This document shows, in pieces, positions 3,735 through 7,607 of a stretch of 7,607 bases of DNA. The notes under the pieces are model-generated. The model was not told where the DNA came from, made no database searches, and worked only from the letters and a program-made list of their open reading frames with translations. How positions within the stretch are numbered: position 1 is the stretch's first letter; the number at the start of each line of letters is the position of its first letter. This stretch comes from Clostridia bacterium (GTDB lineage Bacteria; Bacillota_A; Clostridia; Christensenellales; Aristaeellaceae), in assembly GCA_017464225.1 (NCBI GenBank), contig JAFUDW010000222.1, positions 1 to 7,607 of the forward strand, given 5' to 3'. Both the position numbers and the translations under genes were made by a program.

Positions 3735-6417
3735 CATGGTGGACAGCGTGGAAGCGCTGGAAGCGGCCATCGCGCGGGTGCGCGCAGCCCAGCGGGTCTT
3801 CGCTGCCTATACCCAGGAGCAGGTGGACAAAATCTTCCTGGCGGCGGCCACGGCGGCCAACCAGGCCCGCATCCCCCTGGCCAAGCTGGCCGTGGAGGAA
3901 ACCGGCATGGGCGTGGTGGAAGACAAGGTGATCAAGAACCACTACGCCAGCGAATACATTTACAACGCCTACCGGGATACCAAAACTTGCGGCGTCATCG
4001 AAGAAGACAAGGCTTACGGCATGAAGAAGATCGCCGAGCCCATCGGCGTGGTGGCGGCGGTTATTCCCACCACCAATCCCACCTCCACCGCCATTTTCAA
4101 GGCGCTGATCTGCCTGAAAACCCGCAACGGCATCATTTTCAGCCCCCATCCCCGGGCCAAGAAAGCCACTATTGCCGCGGCGAAGGTGGTGCTGGACGCG
4201 GCGGTGAAGGCCGGCGCGCCGGAGGGCATCATCAGCTGGATCGACGTGCCTTCCCTGGACATGACCAACACCCTGATGCGGGAAGCGGATATTATCCTGG
4301 CCACTGGCGGCCCCGGCATGGTGAAGGCTGCCTATTCCAGCGGCAAGCCAGCCCTGGGCGTGGGCGCGGGCAACGTGCCCGCCGTCATCGACGACAGCGC
4401 CAACCTGGTGCTGGCGGTCAATTCCATCATCCATTCCAAAACCTTTGACAACGGCATGATCTGCGCCTCCGAGCAGAGCGTGATCGTGCTGGACAGCATC
4501 TATGATGAAGTCAAGGCCGAGTTCGCGGACCGCGGCTGCTGGTTCCTGAAAGGCGCAGAGCTGGACAAGGTGCGCCACACCATCCTGATCAACGGCGCGC
4601 TGAACGCCAAAATCGTGGGTCAGAGCGCCTGCAAAATCGCGGCGCTGGCCGGCGTTACCGTGCCGGAGGGCACCAAGGTGCTGATCGGCGAAGTGGAATC
4701 CGTGGCGCTCTCCGAAGAATTCGCTCATGAAAAGCTGAGCCCCGTGCTGGCCATGTACCGCGCCAAAGATCTGGAGGACGCCTTCAATAAGGCCGACCGG
4801 CTGATCGCCGACGGCGGCTACGGCCACACTGCGTCCCTGTATGCCGACACACAGAAGAAGCCCGAGGTGCTGGATGCCTTCGCGGCCCGGATGAAGACCT
4901 GCCGTATCGTGGTGAACACCCCCTCCTCCCAGGGCGGCATCGGCGATCTGTACAACTTCAAAATGGCTCCTTCCCTTACTCTGGGCTGCGGCAGCTGGGG
5001 CGGCAACTCCGTATCCGAAAATGTAGGCGTCAAGCACCTGCTGAACATCAAAACCGTGGCCGAAAGGAGAGAGAACATGCTGTGGTTCCGCGCGCCGGAA
5101 AAGGTGTATATCAAGAAGGGCTGCCTGCCGGTGGCGCTGGATGAGCTGAAGCACGTGATGGGCAAGAAGAAAGCCTTCATTGTGACCGACAATTTCCTCT
5201 ATCACAACGGCAACACCAAGCCCATCACCGAAAAACTGGACGCGCTGGGCATCCAGCACGCCACCTTCTTTGACGTGGCCCCCGATCCCACCCTGGCTTG
5301 CGCCAAGGCCGGCGCGGAGCAGATGCGCCTGTTCCAGCCCGACGTGATCATCGCCCTGGGCGGCGGCAGCGCCATGGACGCCGGCAAGATCATGTGGGTG
5401 CTCTACGAGCATCCCGAGGTGGATTTCCAGGATATGGCCATGCGGTTCATGGACATCCGCAAACGCGTTTACACCTTCCCCAAGATGGGCGAGAAGGCTT
5501 ACTTCATCGCCATCCCCACCTCTGCCGGCACCGGCAGCGAGGTGACGCCCTTCGCCGTGATCACCGATGAACAGAGCGGCGTCAAATACCCGCTGGCCGA
5601 TTACGCGCTGCTGCCCAACATGGCGATTATCGATACCGATTTCCATATGACCGCCCCCAAGGGCCTCACCGCCGCCAGCGGCATCGACGCTGTGACCCAC
5701 GCCCTGGAAGCCTACGCCTCCATGATGGCTACGGATTACACCGACGGCCTGGCCATCAAGGCGCTGCAAACCATCTTTGAATACCTGCCCCGGGCCTATG
5801 ACAACGGCCTGACCGACATCGAGGCCCGTGAAAAGATGGCCAACGCCGCCACTATGGCCGGCATGGCCTTCGCCAACGCCTTCCTGGGCGTGTGCCACTC
5901 CATGGCCCACAAGCTGGGCGCGTTCCATCACATCGCTCACGGCGTGGCCAACGCGCTGATGATCGAAGAGGTGCTGCGCTTCAACGCTGCCGAGGCGCCC
6001 GCCAAGATGGGCACCTTCCCCCAGTACGACCATCCCCACACCCTGCGCCGCTATGCCGAAGTAGCCGAAGCGCTGGGCGTCCGGGGCGATACTGACCGGG
6101 ACAAGCTGGAAGGCCTCATCAAGCTGATCAACGATTTGAAAACCTATGTGGGCATCAAGCCCACCATCCGGGATTACGTGCCCGATGAGCAGGACTTCCT
6201 GAACCGGCTGGACGATATGGTGGAGCAGGCCTTTGACGACCAGTGCACCGGTGCCAACCCGCGTTATCCGCTGATGAGCGAAATCAAGCAAATGTACCTG
6301 AACGCCTATTACGGCGAAAAGCACTTTACCGAAACGCTCAAGCCCACGGCGGACGACCTGGGAGCAGTGCAGGACGACGCCGTGAAGAAGGCCTACCGTC
6401 CCGGCCGGAAGCAGTGA
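3715..6417 (+). CDS. adhE: Bifunctional aldehyde/alcohol dehydrogenase AdhE
   Basis: Cytoplasmic two-step enzyme: acetyl-CoA + NADH to acetaldehyde, then acetaldehyde + NADH to ethanol; the family assembles into spirosome filaments. The 900-aa length is normal (E. coli 891). The N-terminal CoA-acylating aldehyde dehydrogenase covers about 1-440, with IPTTNPTSTAIFK, GGPGMVKAAYSSGKPALGVG and the catalytic Cys250 in NGMICASEQS. A linker near 440-457 (KTVAERRENMLWF) leads to the iron-dependent alcohol dehydrogenase, with the nucleotide loop GGGS (549-552), GTGSEVTPFAVI, and metal ligands Asp658, His662, His728 and His742, spaced as in E. coli AdhE (653, 657, 723, 737). No key residue is missing. 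It is coupled to rex upstream and lies 16 nt before the kinase-like gene, so Rex control is likely. A strong internal ribosome binding site precedes Met455 at the domain junction. The large open frame antisense to it is a codon-bias shadow. Confidence 0.97.
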   Translation: MEQKAFDMVDSVEALEAAIARVRAAQRVFAAYTQEQVDKIFLAAATAANQARIPLAKLAVEETGMGVVEDKVIKNHYASEYIYNAYRDTKTCGVIEEDKAYGMKKIAEPIGVVAAVIPTTNPTSTAIFKALICLKTRNGIIFSPHPRAKKATIAAAKVVLDAAVKAGAPEGIISWIDVPSLDMTNTLMREADIILATGGPGMVKAAYSSGKPALGVGAGNVPAVIDDSANLVLAVNSIIHSKTFDNGMICASEQSVIVLDSIYDEVKAEFADRGCWFLKGAELDKVRHTILINGALNAKIVGQSACKIAALAGVTVPEGTKVLIGEVESVALSEEFAHEKLSPVLAMYRAKDLEDAFNKADRLIADGGYGHTASLYADTQKKPEVLDAFAARMKTCRIVVNTPSSQGGIGDLYNFKMAPSLTLGCGSWGGNSVSENVGVKHLLNIKTVAERRENMLWFRAPEKVYIKKGCLPVALDELKHVMGKKKAFIVTDNFLYHNGNTKPITEKLDALGIQHATFFDVAPDPTLACAKAGAEQMRLFQPDVIIALGGGSAMDAGKIMWVLYEHPEVDFQDMAMRFMDIRKRVYTFPKMGEKAYFIAIPTSAGTGSEVTPFAVITDEQSGVKYPLADYALLPNMAIIDTDFHMTAPKGLTAASGIDAVTHALEAYASMMATDYTDGLAIKALQTIFEYLPRAYDNGLTDIEAREKMANAATMAGMAFANAFLGVCHSMAHKLGAFHHIAHGVANALMIEEVLRFNAAEAPAKMGTFPQYDHPHTLRRYAEVAEALGVRGDTDRDKLEGLIKLINDLKTYVGIKPTIRDYVPDEQDFLNRLDDMVEQAFDDQCTGANPRYPLMSEIKQMYLNAYYGEKHFTETLKPTADDLGAVQDDAVKKAYRPGRKQ
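5063..5079 (+). promoter_or_regulatory. Internal ribosome binding site and in-frame ATG in adhE
   Basis: AAAGGAG (5063-5069) stands 7 nt before an in-frame ATG (5077-5079, Met455), exactly at the border between the two enzyme domains. Initiation here would give a 446-aa stand-alone iron alcohol dehydrogenase starting MLWFRAPEKVYIKKG. The AGG AGA pair that makes the site encodes two arginines, while the other arginine codons I read in this gene are CGN. The RREN residues are also conserved in the family, so the site may be a by-product. Confidence 0.45.
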
Positions 6418-6433
6418 GAAGGAGGAAAAGAAG

Positions 6434-7183
6434 ATGAATCTGGATCGTGTGATTGCCGTGCGCAACGCCAAAACCATTTACCGGGATGGCGACCAGTGCG
6501 TCAAAGTGTTCAACGAGAACTATTCCAAGGCCGATATCCTCAATGAAGCGCTGAACCAGGCCCGCATCGAGGAAACCGGGCTGCATATTCCCAAGATCCT
6601 GGGCGTGACCATGATCGAGGGCAAATGGGCCATTCTCTCCGAATTCATCCAGGGGAAAACCCTGTCCCAGATAATGAAGGAGGATCCTGACAGCAAGTCA
6701 AAATATTTGAATCAGTTTGTGGATATCCAGATGGAGGTGCAGAGCAAAACCTGTCCCATGCTGAACCGGCTCAAGGACAAGATGAGCCGCAAGATCGAAA
6801 AGGCCGATCTGGACGCAACCACCCGCTATGACTTGCATGCTCGGCTGGAAGGCATGCCTACCCACAACAAGGTGTGCCACGGCGATTTCTGGCCCTCCAA
6901 CGTGATTATCAGCCAGGACGGCACGCCCTACGTGATCGACTGGAGCCATGTGACCCAGGGCAACGCCTCCGCCGACGCGGCGCGTACCTATCTTTTGTTC
7001 TGGCTGAACGGCGATATCGAAGGGGCCAAGGAATACCTGAACCTGTTCTGCGAAAAGAGCGGCACAGACATGCAGTATGTGCAGAAATGGATGCCCATCG
7101 TGGCAGCCAGCCAATCGGTGAAGGGCAATGAAAAGGAACGGGAATTCCTGCTCTCCTGGGCCAGCGTGGTGGAATATCATTAA
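6434..7183 (+). CDS. APH/choline-kinase-fold phosphotransferase family protein
   Basis: A 249-aa protein of the aminoglycoside phosphotransferase superfamily, which transfers ATP phosphate to small-molecule hydroxyls. The small lobe carries Lys24 (CVKVF) and Glu38 (ILNEAL), likely the ATP lysine-glutamate pair; hinge about 66-72 (AILSEFI). The catalytic loop is CHGDFWPSNVII with Asp151 and Asn156, followed by VIDWSHVTQGNASADAA with metal-binding Asp169; both are classical for the family. It is shorter than true resistance enzymes (about 260-300 aa), and its setting in a redox operon makes drug resistance unlikely. AAGGAGG (6419-6425) precedes the ATG by 8 nt, and the gap to adhE is 16 nt, so it is co-transcribed. 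The substrate cannot be read: a sugar, choline-like or ethanolamine-like alcohol, or a protein, are open options. The catalytic residues are intact, so it should be active. Confidence 0.8.
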   Translation: MNLDRVIAVRNAKTIYRDGDQCVKVFNENYSKADILNEALNQARIEETGLHIPKILGVTMIEGKWAILSEFIQGKTLSQIMKEDPDSKSKYLNQFVDIQMEVQSKTCPMLNRLKDKMSRKIEKADLDATTRYDLHARLEGMPTHNKVCHGDFWPSNVIISQDGTPYVIDWSHVTQGNASADAARTYLLFWLNGDIEGAKEYLNLFCEKSGTDMQYVQKWMPIVAASQSVKGNEKEREFLLSWASVVEYH

Positions 7184-7215
7184 GTCTGTTTTCTTCCGCA
7201 TGCTTGGCTTTGAAT

Positions 7216-7255
7216 GGGAAGGGGAGCAAGAGAGAAGCGGCTCCCCTTCTCTTTG
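7216..7255 (+). terminator. Strong intergenic hairpin, attenuator or weak terminator
   Basis: GGGAAGGGGAGC (7216-7227) pairs with GCTCCCCTTCTC (7240-7251) over a 12-nt loop: 12 bp with a single G-U pair. The following bases are only TTTG, so termination may be partial. It lies between the kinase-like gene and the ferredoxin gene and could set a lower expression level downstream or act as an RNA-processing or stability element. Confidence 0.5.
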
Positions 7256-7281
7256 AAAAACAATAAAAAGGAGATTTGACA

Positions 7282-7521
7282 ATGAAAGTTACAGTTTGTA
7301 TCGGTTCTTCCTGCCATATCAAGGGTTCCCGGCCCGTGGTGGAGCAATTGCAGGACCTGATCGCCAAAGAAAACCTGAGCGACAAGATCGAACTGGGAGG
7401 CACCTTCTGCATGGGCAAATGCCAGCAGGGCGTGTGCGTCACGGTGGACGGGGAATTCTTCTCCGTATCTCCGGAAACCGTTCCTTCCTTTTTTGAAAAA
7501 GAAATAAAAGCAAAGGTGTAA
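7282..7521 (+). CDS. [2Fe-2S] thioredoxin-like ferredoxin domain protein
   Basis: A 79-aa protein of the single-domain thioredoxin-like [2Fe-2S] ferredoxin type, related to NuoE/HydC-type small subunits. Cluster ligands fit C6-x4-C11 (CIGSSC) and C43-x3-C47 (CMGKC), with an extra Cys52. The start is the ATG at 7282, 8 nt after AGGAG (7269-7273); the TTG at 7276 is only 2 nt from that site. It would carry single electrons in the cytoplasm. Only 3 nt separate it from the next iron-sulfur gene, so the two are translated together. Small [2Fe-2S] proteins of this kind occur next to [FeFe]-hydrogenase genes in many clostridia, which fits the neighbour. Confidence 0.88.
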   Translation: MKVTVCIGSSCHIKGSRPVVEQLQDLIAKENLSDKIELGGTFCMGKCQQGVCVTVDGEFFSVSPETVPSFFEKEIKAKV

Positions 7522-7524
7522 GCC

Positions 7525-7607
7525 ATGCCGAACTGTTTGACGCTGAAAAAATCCAACTGCAAAAACTGCTACAAGTGCATTCGCCATTGCCCGGTAAAAT
7601 CCATCCG
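7525..7607 (+). CDS. Start of a [4Fe-4S] protein, probably sensory-type [FeFe]-hydrogenase (partial)
   Basis: Only 27 codons are in the window. They contain a [4Fe-4S] motif C12-x2-C15-x2-C18-x3-C22-P (NCKNCYKCIRHCPVKSI). This start, with a short lead and NCKNCYKCIRxCPVK, is what I recall from clostridial proteins with the [Fe-Fe]-hydrogenase large-subunit C-terminal domain (HydS/HsfB-like sensory forms), which are often followed by a PP2C/SpoIIE-like phosphatase gene. A generic bacterial ferredoxin is the main alternative. AAAGGTG (7513-7518) lies 6 nt before the ATG. The hydrogenase identity is inference, since no H-cluster motif is visible before the window ends. Confidence 0.65.
   Translation, partial: MPNCLTLKKSNCKNCYKCIRHCPVKSI

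Noticed and set aside
3640..6477. A 945-codon open frame on the minus strand covering all of adhE
   Set aside because: It is rich in His, Gly, Val and Ala, as expected from the antisense of GC-biased codons, has no ribosome binding site or recognisable domain, and adhE on the plus strand is unmistakable.
6434..7183. Aminoglycoside resistance gene
   Set aside because: Only the fold and catalytic motifs match; length and operon context point to another substrate, and many such family members have no role in resistance.
7276..7281. TTG start two codons before the ferredoxin ATG
   Set aside because: Only 2 nt separate it from AGGAG, too close for initiation; the ATG at 7282 has 8 nt.
6698..7587. 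Several minus-strand frames opposite the kinase-like and ferredoxin genes
   Set aside because: They are shadows of plus-strand genes that carry clear family motifs and ribosome binding sites.

Overview
The window looks like chromosomal DNA of a strictly anaerobic, fermentative Firmicute, most likely a gut-type clostridium (Eubacteriales, Oscillospiraceae-like). The reasons are strong AGGAGG ribosome binding sites, fairly GC-rich genes, a Rex-type redox repressor next to the bifunctional fermentation enzyme AdhE, and an iron-sulfur/[FeFe]-hydrogenase-type gene start at the right edge. The assignment to a family is inference.

Left third (1 to about 1980): no intact gene is visible. From about 231 to 1042 there are eight imperfect copies of a roughly 50-nt module in two alternating types, with a longer direct repeat (about 80% identical) inside. 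From 1060 to 1240 lies a compact set of signals on the minus strand: six exact-length 10-bp tandem units, a sigma70-like promoter, and two hairpins each followed by a T-rich stretch. Both hairpins pair completely only in minus-strand RNA. From 1230 to 1574 is the remnant of a Tn916-type tyrosine integrase with its own extended -10 promoter, so this part is probably a decayed mobile-element end. A second open frame on the minus strand (1719-1980) may be another gene relic.

Middle (1982-2968): an intact LysR-family regulator followed by a clear rho-independent terminator.

Right half (2987-7607): a run of co-directional genes for redox balance. rex starts at a TTG behind AAAGGAGG and overlaps the start of adhE by 20 nt. 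adhE (900 aa, all catalytic and metal residues seen) is followed after 16 nt by a small-molecule-kinase-like protein of the APH fold. After a hairpin spacer come a stand-alone [2Fe-2S] thioredoxin-like ferredoxin and the first 27 codons of a [4Fe-4S] protein resembling the start of sensory-type [FeFe]-hydrogenases. Rex would sense NADH/NAD+, AdhE would reoxidise NADH by reducing acetyl-CoA to ethanol, and the iron-sulfur proteins would belong to the hydrogen/ferredoxin branch of the same electron economy.

The most notable points are a perfect internal ribosome binding site at the ALDH/ADH domain junction of adhE, the small minus-strand transcription unit behind the 10-bp array, the TATCGA palindromes over the rex promoter, and the APH-like kinase inside a redox operon.
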